This document shows, piece by piece, positions 1 through 6,239 of a DNA stretch of 10,050 nt (positions are counted from its first letter, which is position 1; the number at the start of each line of letters is the position of its first letter). This stretch comes from Candidatus Heimdallarchaeota archaeon. GTDB lineage: Archaea; Asgardarchaeota; Heimdallarchaeia; Heimdallarchaeales; Kariarchaeaceae. Below the pieces are notes generated by a model. That model was not told the origin of the DNA. It did no database searches and worked only from the letters and a program-made list of their open reading frames with translations. Made by a program: the position numbers and the translations under genes. The stretch covers positions 5,090 to 15,139 of the forward strand of contig JALUTL010000044.1 in assembly GCA_027016475.1 (NCBI GenBank), given 5' to 3'.

Positions 1-17
1 AAACTTCATCGAAATTC

Positions 18-989
18 CTATTTATTATGAAGTTTAGTAAAACTGTCCCATCCACTGCAGCTGATTGCTTTTCCATAAAAAGATAGTTCTTTCAACTCGA
101 TGGTTCCAATGCAAACGATTCCGAACTTCTCCAACATAGAATCAGGAATCCTTTCAGTAATGAATACAATCCCATATTCTTCCCCCGAATGGAAGATCAA
201 TGGAATATGTTCATCAATTTCAACATTGAACCTGCTGAAGTCAATAGAATTGCGCAATATTTCATTCTCAAACAATGTCACCGATTTCCCTGTCTCCTTG
301 AGCATTTCGCAGATTGTTGCTGCCACTCCGTCACTGCAATCCATAGCTGCCTTAATGGGTAATGACTGAATCAAATCCAGAAATTCCATTCGTAGTTTTG
401 GATAAAAGAAATTAACGTCTACAATCGCTTGTACCTCTTCGCTAATTTTGGAATTTGCATCCAACAACGCTTTTAATGAGAATCCGGTACTCCCAAACGG
501 AGGTCCCAACCAATACATATAGTCTCCTAGTTCTATTTGTCCTCGTCTAGGGATTGGCCTTTCAACAATAATGCGGCCAACGGCAACAACATCGATTACG
601 ACGTCCTTTGCATTGTTTAAATCACCCCCCAAAAACTTTATCCCATAATCGTCACATGCTTTCCGTATTCCTCTCAGTATGTCAAGCGAATCTTCTACCA
701 TAAAGTCAGCAGGCAAGCTCAAAGAAACAACAATGTGAAGTGGCATGCCCCCTTTAGATACAATGTCGCTCAATGCACCAACAACTGCCTTGTATCCACA
801 GGCAATCCAAGGCATAGTGCTTGGACGATCTGTACTGCCAACAAACCCATCAATGTTGATGACCATTTGCCCTCCTTCAAATGCTTCCACAAGCGCATCT
901 TCGTGCCCGACCAAATATGTCCCCTTGTCAACGAACCTTCTTGCTTTCTCAATCCATTCCTTTTCACTTATCTCTTCGATCCTTGTCAT
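18..989 (-). CDS. ThiL-like / AIR-synthase-related kinase (archaeal subfamily)
   Basis: A 323-residue protein of the PurM/ThiL superfamily. ThiL phosphorylates thiamine monophosphate to the diphosphate using ATP; PurM makes AIR for purines. Visible family landmarks: GHEDALV near residue 28 (where ThiL has GDDAAV), an acidic strand INIDGF at 44-49, GYKAVVGALSDIVSKGG at 65-81 (ThiL: GYKALA-NLSD--AMG), LGGDLN at 120-125, MDCSDGVA at 216-223 (ThiL: MD-SDGL) and GEEYGIVF at 269-276 (ThiL: GGEDYEL-F). The segment STDRP--MPW at 52-61 departs from bacterial ThiL and, as I recall, is typical of archaeal relatives. The ATG follows a GAGG ribosome binding site and lies 10 nt after the divergent purP stop, so it is the last gene of that cluster. 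ThiL activity is the default guess; a PurM-like or purine role is possible given the two PurP neighbours. Superfamily membership is secure, substrate is not. Confidence 0.8.
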   Translation of the reverse strand: MTRIEEISEKEWIEKARRFVDKGTYLVGHEDALVEAFEGGQMVINIDGFVGSTDRPSTMPWIACGYKAVVGALSDIVSKGGMPLHIVVSLSLPADFMVEDSLDILRGIRKACDDYGIKFLGGDLNNAKDVVIDVVAVGRIIVERPIPRRGQIELGDYMYWLGPPFGSTGFSLKALLDANSKISEEVQAIVDVNFFYPKLRMEFLDLIQSLPIKAAMDCSDGVAATICEMLKETGKSVTLFENEILRNSIDFSRFNVEIDEHIPLIFHSGEEYGIVFITERIPDSMLEKFGIVCIGTIELKELSFYGKAISCSGWDSFTKLHNK

Positions 990-999
990 TGCATTCCTC

Positions 1000-2118
1000 T
1001 CAGGTACATATCATATGAAGTTTCCTTTGTTCCTTTGCCATTTGAACTTCCATTGCAATCCTGTCGCCATAACTGATCGGATCAATATACAGATATCCTG
1101 TATATGGCGTAAATTGAGTTCCTGGAGAACCGGGAATACGTAATGACGCATCAAACACCACTAGATCCTCCTTTCCCTTCTCAGGCACAACTGCTCCTTG
1201 AAGTCCAAATGCACCAATAATGCCTGGTGGGTGATGTTTTTGCGTTGCCCTCACAAACTTCCATCCCATGTCCATCGCTTTTTCAATCAGGCTCTCCTTG
1301 ATTGTTACTGTAAAATGCCCCGTTTCAATTATTTTCACATCCGTTTTTTCCAGTACTTGAAGCTGCTGATCTGCCGGAAGCCTGAGTACTCCATCCAAAT
1401 TTGTCTGCCTTCTAGTGTCTGTTCCCATAAACTCTAGCTCATCTGTCAGTGGAGAGTAAAAGAAATTAAAATTGACTTGGGCTCCCAGTACAAATTCTTC
1501 AATGACGGCCTCATCCAGTGATTTTTGATTGATAAGTCCTTTTTCAAGAAGTTCTTGGGATTTTGAAACATAAGAATCATAGTCTGTTGCAAAAAAGAAT
1601 GCGCGTTCATAGCCTCGCAACGCTTCGTTGACTTTTACAATGCACAACCTGTCAATTTCTTCTGGGGTATCAATGAGTTTAGGAATTCGAATACCTGCTT
1701 TGCTGAGCAAGTGATATTGATTGAATGGCTGATCTCTTTCTTCAAGCTTGAGAAGTGTCCGTGTTCCGATTATGGGAACCGCAAACTCATTTTCTATCTC
1801 ATGGAAGTTGCAATAGACCCAAAAATAACGGTTGTGCACAAACAGACAATTTTTGGATCTGAGCTCCTCCTGTACGTCTGGTCTGACAACTTCCGAAAAC
1901 CGATCTAATACAATTGTTTCATCAACAATGCCTTTCCCGTTTCTGAATTTGAAATATTCCGTATAGGTCTTTTCTCTCCCTTTCTGGCAAACCACCAAGG
2001 TTCTGAACCCTCTTTTTTTTGCTCCTCTGCATACGTCCAAGGCAGAGTGTCCTCCTAAAACAGCAATAGTCAAATTTTCATGATCATAACTTGAGAGAAT
2101 TTCCTTTATTTTCTCCAT
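1000..2118 (-). CDS. Divergent PurP paralogue (FAICAR synthetase-like ATP-grasp protein)
   Basis: A 372-residue homologue of PurP, which uses ATP and formate to formylate AICAR to FAICAR. The fold is recognisable throughout: LTIAVLGGHSALDVCRGAKKRGF at 16-38, the TPEEID stretch at 151-156, IEEFVLG at 206-212, TDTRRQTN at 233-240 and YGDRIAMEV at 350-358. Several motifs have changed. The glycine-rich ATP loop of true PurP (KF-GA-GGRGYF) is replaced by KVNEALRGYERAFF at 162-175, HGSFIAY is HNRYFWVY at 95-102, and FEISARI-AGTN is FDASLRIPGSPG at 322-333. The start is the ATG at 2118, which shares its A with the TGA stop of the upstream purP (TGATG) and has GAGGTG about 9 nt ahead; a TTG one codon earlier is less likely. 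Tight coupling implies work with the canonical PurP. It may have a different substrate or be a non-catalytic partner. Confidence 0.85.
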   Translation of the reverse strand: MEKIKEILSSYDHENLTIAVLGGHSALDVCRGAKKRGFRTLVVCQKGREKTYTEYFKFRNGKGIVDETIVLDRFSEVVRPDVQEELRSKNCLFVHNRYFWVYCNFHEIENEFAVPIIGTRTLLKLEERDQPFNQYHLLSKAGIRIPKLIDTPEEIDRLCIVKVNEALRGYERAFFFATDYDSYVSKSQELLEKGLINQKSLDEAVIEEFVLGAQVNFNFFYSPLTDELEFMGTDTRRQTNLDGVLRLPADQQLQVLEKTDVKIIETGHFTVTIKESLIEKAMDMGWKFVRATQKHHPPGIIGAFGLQGAVVPEKGKEDLVVFDASLRIPGSPGTQFTPYTGYLYIDPISYGDRIAMEVQMAKEQRKLHMICT

Positions 2119-3146
2119 CAACTCAACACCTCATTGATCCGATTGTCTTGAATTGCCTCCTTGATTTCCCTTGCAATCCTTCTGCCAGTGGACATAGGTT
2201 CATTGTATCTAAGCCATGTATAAGGACTGCCATTGACAAAGGGGTTAGTTCCAGCAACAATACGCGCTGAGATTTCAAAACAGACAATCTTTCCAGTATC
2301 TGTCACTATTGTTTCCAGACAGAACGGTCCAAAAAGCCCTTTGGCAACTATTTCTTTGCTCGTTTCAACAACTCTTTCACCCATTTGAATCATCTCAGGG
2401 AGCAATGATTCCCTGACAACCAATGGGGTATTTCCAATAACAAGATAAGATGGTTGAATGCCCAGTTCTTGTTGATCTTTGGACGGTATTCTTCCAATCG
2501 AATCTACATTTGTTTCATATCTTCTGTCAAAACTCATTATCTCGGTTTCGTTTTGGATGATGGAATGGAAATAATGAATATAAACTGGATTTCCAATAAC
2601 ATACTCCTGTATTGAATATTGTAGCTCTTGCTCCACTATTCCACTTTTGACCTGCTTCTCATATTTTTGATAGAAGTCATTGCGATCCTTAGCCAAAAAA
2701 TATCCTCTTCCTCCACCAGCTCCAAAAAATTTCACAATAACTGGTCTGTCTATTTCTTCCGGGGAATCAAATGTCCGAGGAAGATGAAGCTGGGCTTGTT
2801 TAAGCCATTTCATTTCTTTCCGCCTGTCTGCCTCCCAATCAAGAATGGCTTTATTCCCATAATAATGCACTTTGAGATTCTTCACCTTCTCTATTCCCAT
2901 ATAGGCTATGAATGATCCATGAGGTATCATTATAGCATTCATGTCCAAAAGCTCTTCCTCGGCTTCATCAAATTGTGAGAAATGATCTAAGGTAATGATC
3001 CTGTCAGCAACCTTAAATTGATGGTATGGTGATTCCATTCCCCTTTTACAGATTGCAATCGTTTGAAATCCTTCATCTTTTGCACCTTTCAATATTTGCA
3101 ATGCTGAATGAGAACCTAAAGTTGCTATTGTAAATTCTGATGACAT
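2118..3146 (-). CDS. purP: 5-formaminoimidazole-4-carboxamide ribonucleotide synthetase (PurP)
   Basis: A canonical archaeal PurP of 342 residues. It catalyses ATP- and formate-dependent conversion of AICAR to FAICAR in purine synthesis, replacing the folate-dependent PurH transformylase (known for the family). Motifs: TIATLGSHSALQILKGAKDEGF at 6-27, HGSFIAYMG at 76-84, the glycine-rich ATP loop KFFGAGGGRGYF at 139-150, SFDRRYETN at 205-213, GNTPLVVRESLLP at 238-250, and FEISARIVAGTN then NGSPYTWLRY at 290-314. From memory it matches the Pyrococcus protein nearly end to end. I prefer the ATG at 3146, because homologues begin just before this TIA strand and TTTAAT lies 22-27 bp upstream, fitting a leaderless transcript. 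An in-frame ATG at 3176 would add ten residues (MFNALFITTQ) and also lacks a ribosome binding site. It sits 81 nt after L12, so it may be both cotranscribed and independently promoted. Confidence 0.95.
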   Translation of the reverse strand: MSSEFTIATLGSHSALQILKGAKDEGFQTIAICKRGMESPYHQFKVADRIITLDHFSQFDEAEEELLDMNAIMIPHGSFIAYMGIEKVKNLKVHYYGNKAILDWEADRRKEMKWLKQAQLHLPRTFDSPEEIDRPVIVKFFGAGGGRGYFLAKDRNDFYQKYEKQVKSGIVEQELQYSIQEYVIGNPVYIHYFHSIIQNETEIMSFDRRYETNVDSIGRIPSKDQQELGIQPSYLVIGNTPLVVRESLLPEMIQMGERVVETSKEIVAKGLFGPFCLETIVTDTGKIVCFEISARIVAGTNPFVNGSPYTWLRYNEPMSTGRRIAREIKEAIQDNRINEVLS

Positions 3147-3167
3147 CTGTGTTGTGATAAATAACGC

Positions 3168-3173
3168 ATTAAA
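3168..3173 (-). promoter_or_regulatory. Putative TATA box of purP
   Basis: On the minus strand this reads TTTAAT, 22-27 bp before the ATG at 3146. That is the spacing expected for an archaeal leaderless promoter, and no Shine-Dalgarno precedes that ATG. A second AT-rich stretch at 3157-3164 is too close to act as the box for this start. Confidence 0.45.
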
Positions 3174-3227
3174 CAAATCTTTTGGTGAATTTCACTTGAC
3201 TAAACTAAGAATGAGGATGTTTATTTT

Positions 3228-3533
3228 TTAACCGAACAGGCTTCCAAGTCCAAGGTCGGCTTCGTCGATCTCTTCCTCTTCTTCCTCTTCCTTCTTTTCT
3301 TCCTCGGCAGCAGCCTCAGTAGCAGCGTCTCCTCCTGCGACAGGGGCGGTGGCCACCATTGCGGCAGATGCCAGAGCTTCGTCAATGTCAACACCCTTGA
3401 GTGCGGCAACCAATGATTTAACTCGATTGGTGTCGACGTCAACACCTGCAGCATTAAGCACTGCAGTCAGGTTTTCTTCAGTTATCTCTTTTCCTGCTTT
3501 GTGCAGAAGTAGTGCAGCATATAGATATTCCAT
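3228..3533 (-). CDS. rpl12: 50S ribosomal protein L12 (archaeal P1-type stalk protein)
   Basis: A 101-residue acidic stalk protein. Dimers bind the C-terminal spine of L10 and recruit translation GTPases to the ribosome. The N-terminal dimerisation part MEYLYAALLLHKAGKEITEEN and the following AAGVDV segment are classic archaeal P1/L12. Then come an Ala-rich hinge (about residues 55-80), a run of Lys/Glu, and the conserved tail DEADLGLGSLFG whose LFG end contacts elongation factors. The length is normal. The ATG has AAGGAGAG about 8 nt upstream and lies 20 nt after the L10 stop. The tail is the same 12-residue block found at the end of L10. No U-run follows the stop on the coding strand, so read-through into purP is plausible. 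Confidence 0.97.
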   Translation of the reverse strand: MEYLYAALLLHKAGKEITEENLTAVLNAAGVDVDTNRVKSLVAALKGVDIDEALASAAMVATAPVAGGDAATEAAAEEEKKEEEEEEEIDEADLGLGSLFG

Positions 3534-3553
3534 GTTACTTTCTCTCCTTTAAT

Positions 3554-4504
3554 TTATCCGAAAAGGCTGCCAAGGCCAAGATCTGCCTCGTCAACCTCCT
3601 CTTCCTCTTCTTCCTCAGCCTCCTCTTCTTGAGGTGCATCGGAAGCAGTATTCTGATCTGATGATACAGCGACAGCTGTTGCCAATTCCTTCAATTCGGC
3701 GGACAACGCGTTTTCATCAATTCCTGCAAGAACGCGTGCAAATGCCAATATTTTGGCCTGTGCAGTTGAAAGGACTGCATTTGCAGTTTCTGCTGTTACA
3801 TAACCAATATTGGCCGCCAAATTGACTGCTTGGTGGTGTGCAGTTGCCAATAGGCCTGGATAGTCTTTGGCCAACTCTTGCTTGCCGATTAGAATTCCGT
3901 CGCTGAGAGCAACCTCCAACTCAAGCCCGGCTTCAAATGGAGTAATGCCCAATCTGTTGAGGATGTTTGCTAAGGCTTTGCTTACTTTTTCGCCCGCTCT
4001 CACAACAGTGGTTTCTTCCGGAATGGCAATAGTTCCCCTTTCAATACGTGTGGGAAGACCAACTGCATTCAATTCACCTATGAACGTTCCCGGAGGAACT
4101 CCTGTATTCATCTTTGGAACGACAACATCTACCGGGGCAATTTGTCCTGGTCTGGCAGCGGCAGGCACCTTGTTTTTGTCCAAAAACTGGGATACTTCGA
4201 ATGGACTTCCTTGACCAAACAGAAATGCAGAATTTCCTCCGATATAGGGAAGGAGAGATTCCACATTTTCAACCTCGTCCTTTACATCTTGGATCGCAAT
4301 TTTCATCAAAGTGTTTTTGGCAACCTTGAGCTTGGCACCTTTGCGGCGGAGCTCTGCCCTGATTTGATGAACTGATGTACCACTCAATGGTTGCATCTTG
4401 ATGATTCCAACCACCGAATGAGTCTTGAGATTTTCTCTCAAGAACTCAAGCGTTTCTGCCTTTTTTGGACGGGATGATTTCTTGCCTACGATTACTGTAC
4501 TCAT
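3554..4504 (-). CDS. rpl10: 50S ribosomal protein L10 (archaeal P0)
   Basis: A 316-residue L10/P0, the base of the ribosomal stalk. It binds the GTPase-associated region of 23S rRNA and carries several L12 dimers on its C-terminal spine. Family signs: the N-terminal RNA-binding domain with EIRAELRRKGAKLKVAKNTLMKIA-type sequence (here HQIRAELRRKG near 47-57), the inserted domain with VPAAARPGQIAP near 133-144 and GVPPGTF near 157-163, GTIAIPEETTVVRAGEKVS near 177-195, then Ala-rich spine helices. It ends in an acidic run and the tail DEADLGLGSLFG shared with L12. The start codon overlaps the L1 stop (ATGA), with GGAGG inside the end of rpl1 as its ribosome binding site, so translation is probably coupled to L1. 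Confidence 0.97.
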   Translation of the reverse strand: MSTVIVGKKSSRPKKAETLEFLRENLKTHSVVGIIKMQPLSGTSVHQIRAELRRKGAKLKVAKNTLMKIAIQDVKDEVENVESLLPYIGGNSAFLFGQGSPFEVSQFLDKNKVPAAARPGQIAPVDVVVPKMNTGVPPGTFIGELNAVGLPTRIERGTIAIPEETTVVRAGEKVSKALANILNRLGITPFEAGLELEVALSDGILIGKQELAKDYPGLLATAHHQAVNLAANIGYVTAETANAVLSTAQAKILAFARVLAGIDENALSAELKELATAVAVSSDQNTASDAPQEEEAEEEEEEEVDEADLGLGSLFG

Positions 4505-5154
4505 GCTTCAGTGCCTCCGACCTCAATGGCTGGCCCCATTGTTGTTTTAATGTGAACATGATTCACATTTTGGGCTCCATTTTCCAATCGATTCTCTATA
4601 TCTCTCAAAACCACTTCAATATTGTCTGCAATGGCTTCATCATCCATGTCTCGAGTTGCAACTCGGGTATGGACAACCGGATTTTCTCGAAGCCTTACTT
4701 TAGCGGTTCTGGAGTAACGCTCTATCATCGTTTCCAAATCAGCGTTTGGAGGAAGCACGCTCGGACTTTTACCTAACGGTCCCAAATACCGCCCAAGAAA
4801 TCGTCCGACCTGTGCCATCATTTGCGGCACGGCTAGGACATAGTCGACTTCTTTGGCAAACTTCTTTGCATCCTTTGGATTTTTGGCCAAAGCCTCCAAT
4901 TGTTCTTGGTTCAATAGATATTGAATCCCTAGATTTCTGGCCTTGTCTAGCACATCGTCTGGGCCGACAATGGCCAATTTTACAGGCTTGTTGGGACGGT
5001 GTGGAAGTACGATCTCTGCCCTGAACCTTTTACTTGGATCCTTGAGATTGATGTTTCTCAATCCTATGGACAGGTCGATGCTTTCAACAAACTTCCGTTC
5101 CTTCGCTGCCTCCTTTGCTTTCTTTACTGCTTCAATGATTGCTTGTCTCTCGAT
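4501..5154 (-). CDS. rpl1: 50S ribosomal protein L1, apparently initiated at ATC
   Basis: Archaeal L1 binds 23S rRNA helices 76-78, forms the L1 stalk at the tRNA exit site, and in methanococci represses its own operon (known). Recognisable parts: AEIVLPHRPNKPVKLAIVG, the domain II centre with GRFLGRYLGPLGKSPSVLPPN, and the C-terminal TMGPAIEV. The frame stays open upstream of a TTG at 5061, and the added 31 codons (ERQAIIEAVKKAKEAAKERKF, then VESIDLSIG) match the N-terminal helix of other archaeal L1 proteins, giving a normal 217 residues. No ATG, GTG or TTG exists there. The codon aligned with the expected Met is ATC at 5154-5152, exactly 6 nt after a perfect GGAGGTGA, and a TGA lies three codons upstream of it. 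The ATC start is inferred; the TTG would delete a conserved helix. The gene overlaps rpl10 by 4 nt. Confidence 0.93.
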   Translation of the reverse strand: MERQAIIEAVKKAKEAAKERKFVESIDLSIGLRNINLKDPSKRFRAEIVLPHRPNKPVKLAIVGPDDVLDKARNLGIQYLLNQEQLEALAKNPKDAKKFAKEVDYVLAVPQMMAQVGRFLGRYLGPLGKSPSVLPPNADLETMIERYSRTAKVRLRENPVVHTRVATRDMDDEAIADNIEVVLRDIENRLENGAQNVNHVHIKTTMGPAIEVGGTEA

Positions 5155-5160
5155 TCTATG

Positions 5161-5168
5161 TCACCTCC
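5161..5168 (-). promoter_or_regulatory. Perfect Shine-Dalgarno of rpl1
   Basis: The minus strand reads GGAGGTGA, fully complementary to the usual archaeal 16S 3' end, and ends 6 nt before the ATC at 5154. It is the best ribosome binding site in the window. It decides the rpl1 start: no other codon at a suitable distance is in the L1 frame. Confidence 0.85.
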
Positions 5169-5199
5169 TGCTCCTGAATTTGGTTTCAGTCTACGCAGG
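5167..5199 (-). promoter_or_regulatory. Two-stem leader element before rpl1, candidate L1-binding site
   Basis: Read on the minus strand, CCUGC pairs with GCAGG (outer 5 bp) and CUGAA pairs with UUCAG (inner 5 bp, loop ACCAAA). Between the stems is an asymmetric internal loop, GUAGA on one side and GA on the other. L1 targets in 23S rRNA and methanococcal L1 mRNA are two helices joined by an asymmetric loop (established). The outer stem includes the first two G residues of the Shine-Dalgarno, so folding or L1 binding could block initiation. The pairing is seen; the regulatory role is inferred. Confidence 0.5.
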
Positions 5200-5211
5200 G
5201 TTGTGTAGATG

Positions 5212-5228
5212 GAAAGGAGATTCCTTTC
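5212..5228 (-). promoter_or_regulatory. Hairpin near the predicted 5' end of the L1 operon mRNA
   Basis: A perfect 7-bp inverted repeat (GAAAGGA / TCCTTTC on the minus strand) with a 3-nt loop. It lies about 25 bp downstream of the TATA region at 5251-5261, so it would form the very 5' end of the L1 operon transcript. It may stabilise the mRNA end or be part of the leader control region. Confidence 0.4.
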
Positions 5229-5250
5229 AAGTTACTGTTGCCCTCAACTC

Positions 5251-5261
5251 TTTTAAATATA
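5251..5261. promoter_or_regulatory. TATA-box region between divergent rpl1 and thiamine-binding gene
   Basis: TTTTAAATATA is the only strong AT-rich box in this divergent intergenic region and reads acceptably as a TATA element on both strands. For the minus strand it predicts a start near 5230 and a roughly 75-nt leader for rpl1. For the plus strand it predicts a start near 5282 and a leader of about 60 nt for the gene at 5345. Which strand or strands it serves cannot be told from sequence alone. Confidence 0.5.
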
Positions 5262-5344
5262 GTGAAGTGTTACAGCCACTACCAAATTGCCTCAAAACAT
5301 GTTGAATTCGAAATGTTGAAAACTTGGAACGCCAACAAAAACTC

Positions 5345-5644
5345 ATGAAAATCATTGCTGAATTGGTTACATCCCCTGTAGGGGAAGGCACAAGTCTAAG
5401 CAGATTTGTCAAGGAAGCAATAAAGGAAATTGATTCCTTCCCCGGAATTCGTGTACTGCATCATCCAATGGGGACTGTGATTGAGGCAGACACAATGGAT
5501 CAAATTTTGGAAATTACAAAACGAGCCCATGAAGCCTTGTTCAAGGTAGGGGCAAAAAGGGTTGTAACTACATTGAAAATTGATGATCGGAGGGACAAGG
5601 ACAGGAAAATGGAAGACAAGCTTACTGCAATTCAAGATAATTAG
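5345..5644 (+). CDS. MTH1187/YqgV-family thiamine-binding protein
   Basis: A 99-residue protein of the MTH1187 family (formerly DUF77, thiamine-binding). The family is small and ferredoxin-like, forms oligomers, and its members are reported to bind thiamine or related ligands; no enzymatic role is established. The N-terminus MKIIAELVTSPVGEGTSLSRFV matches the family signature (hydrophobic strand, then P-G-GTSLS). IRVLHHPMGTVIEA and the helix ILEITKRAHEALFKVGAKRVVTTLKIDDR complete the fold. I start at this ATG because the family begins with this strand; a TTG at 5324 would add seven unrelated residues. No ribosome binding site is visible. The stop overlaps that of the convergent acetyltransferase by 4 nt. 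With a ThiL-like gene in the window, a link to thiamine status is possible but not shown. Confidence 0.88.
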   Translation: MKIIAELVTSPVGEGTSLSRFVKEAIKEIDSFPGIRVLHHPMGTVIEADTMDQILEITKRAHEALFKVGAKRVVTTLKIDDRRDKDRKMEDKLTAIQDN

Positions 5645-6120
5645 GATATGGTTTCCTGATAGTGCAATTGTATCTCATCATCATATTTTCCTTCAATCTT
5701 GTACCCATGAGGGAGTTGGGAGAACCTGACGAAACCTAGACTCTCTGCACTTTTAATCCCCACTTCTTCACTGGCAGGAAGTTCAATTAAGAATATCGGA
5801 CTTTCTATATAATCAAATGCCTTGCGAAGCTCATAAAACAGGGTTCTGAAAATCCCCTGCTTTCTATAATTCTCCAGCACACCTATCCTGTCTAACTGTA
5901 CACGATGCCCTTTGATGGGGTTGGTACTCCTTACACCGCGAATATGGCCTATAATCTTGTCGTTGTCAAAGCAAACAAACACTCTGGAATCTGGATACCC
6001 ATTGCCGACAATTTCCTCATCAGCAATCAGGCGAGCCTGATCCAACGTGACGAACTGTTGAAAGAATTGCACCAAGTGCTGGCCGTCTTTGGCTGTAATT
6101 TCTCGATATTCATATGTCAT
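5641..6120 (-). CDS. GNAT-family N-acetyltransferase
   Basis: A 159-residue single-domain GNAT protein, which transfers an acetyl group from acetyl-CoA to an amine. Seen: the strand FVCFDNDKIIGHIRGV at 48-63, motif A with DRIGVLENYRKQGIFRTLFYEL at 77-98, where RKQGIF (86-91) is the pyrophosphate-binding R-x-x-G turn, and motif B ELPASEEVGIKSAESLGFVRF at 113-133 with the usual SLGF ending. The last position of the acetyl-CoA loop is Phe rather than the common Gly or Ala, which is tolerated. The ATG has no Shine-Dalgarno, but a TATA sequence sits about 24-31 bp upstream, suggesting a leaderless mRNA. Substrate is unknown. The next gene upstream is divergent (rpl32e), but that alone does not show that it acetylates ribosomal proteins. 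Confidence 0.85.
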   Translation of the reverse strand: MTYEYREITAKDGQHLVQFFQQFVTLDQARLIADEEIVGNGYPDSRVFVCFDNDKIIGHIRGVRSTNPIKGHRVQLDRIGVLENYRKQGIFRTLFYELRKAFDYIESPIFLIELPASEEVGIKSAESLGFVRFSQLPHGYKIEGKYDDEIQLHYQETIS

Positions 6121-6142
6121 GTGGAATTATTTCTTGTCTGAA

Positions 6143-6151
6143 CTATATAAT
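6143..6151 (-). promoter_or_regulatory. TATA box of the acetyltransferase gene
   Basis: The minus strand reads ATTATATAG, 23-31 bp before the ATG at 6120. With no ribosome binding site upstream of that ATG, this is the expected layout of a leaderless archaeal gene. Confidence 0.6.
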
Positions 6152-6199
6152 GGTTTAGAAAAGCGGAAAGTATAGATGGCGCGCACAATATCATATCCC

Positions 6200-6207
6200 T
6201 TTTAATA
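6200..6207 (+). promoter_or_regulatory. Possible TATA box of the rpl32e operon
   Basis: TTTTAATA on the plus strand would place the transcript start near 6230, just before the structured region. CTTTATAG at 6230-6237 is an alternative that would place the start near 6262, inside the long stem. Either choice leaves a leader of 120-150 nt, long for archaea. Confidence 0.35.
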
Positions 6208-6239
6208 ACTGAGGTGAATTATCAATTGTCTTTATAGTA

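Noticed and set aside
745..1143. Plus-strand 132-codon frame opposite the ThiL-like gene and the divergent purP
   Set aside because: Antisense to two well-supported genes and spans their junction; no family resemblance.
3221..3454. Lys/Arg-rich frame overlapping the end of L12
   Set aside because: An out-of-frame reading of the Glu-rich L12 hinge; L12 itself is unambiguous.
4501..5061. L1 as a 186-residue protein starting at TTG 5061
   Set aside because: The start would remove the conserved N-terminal helix, has no Shine-Dalgarno, and ignores 31 upstream codons with clear L1 similarity and a perfect ribosome binding site.
5324..5344. TTG start extending the thiamine-binding protein by seven residues
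   Set aside because: The family begins with the MKIIAE strand; the extension is not conserved in any homologue I recall and no ribosome binding site supports it.
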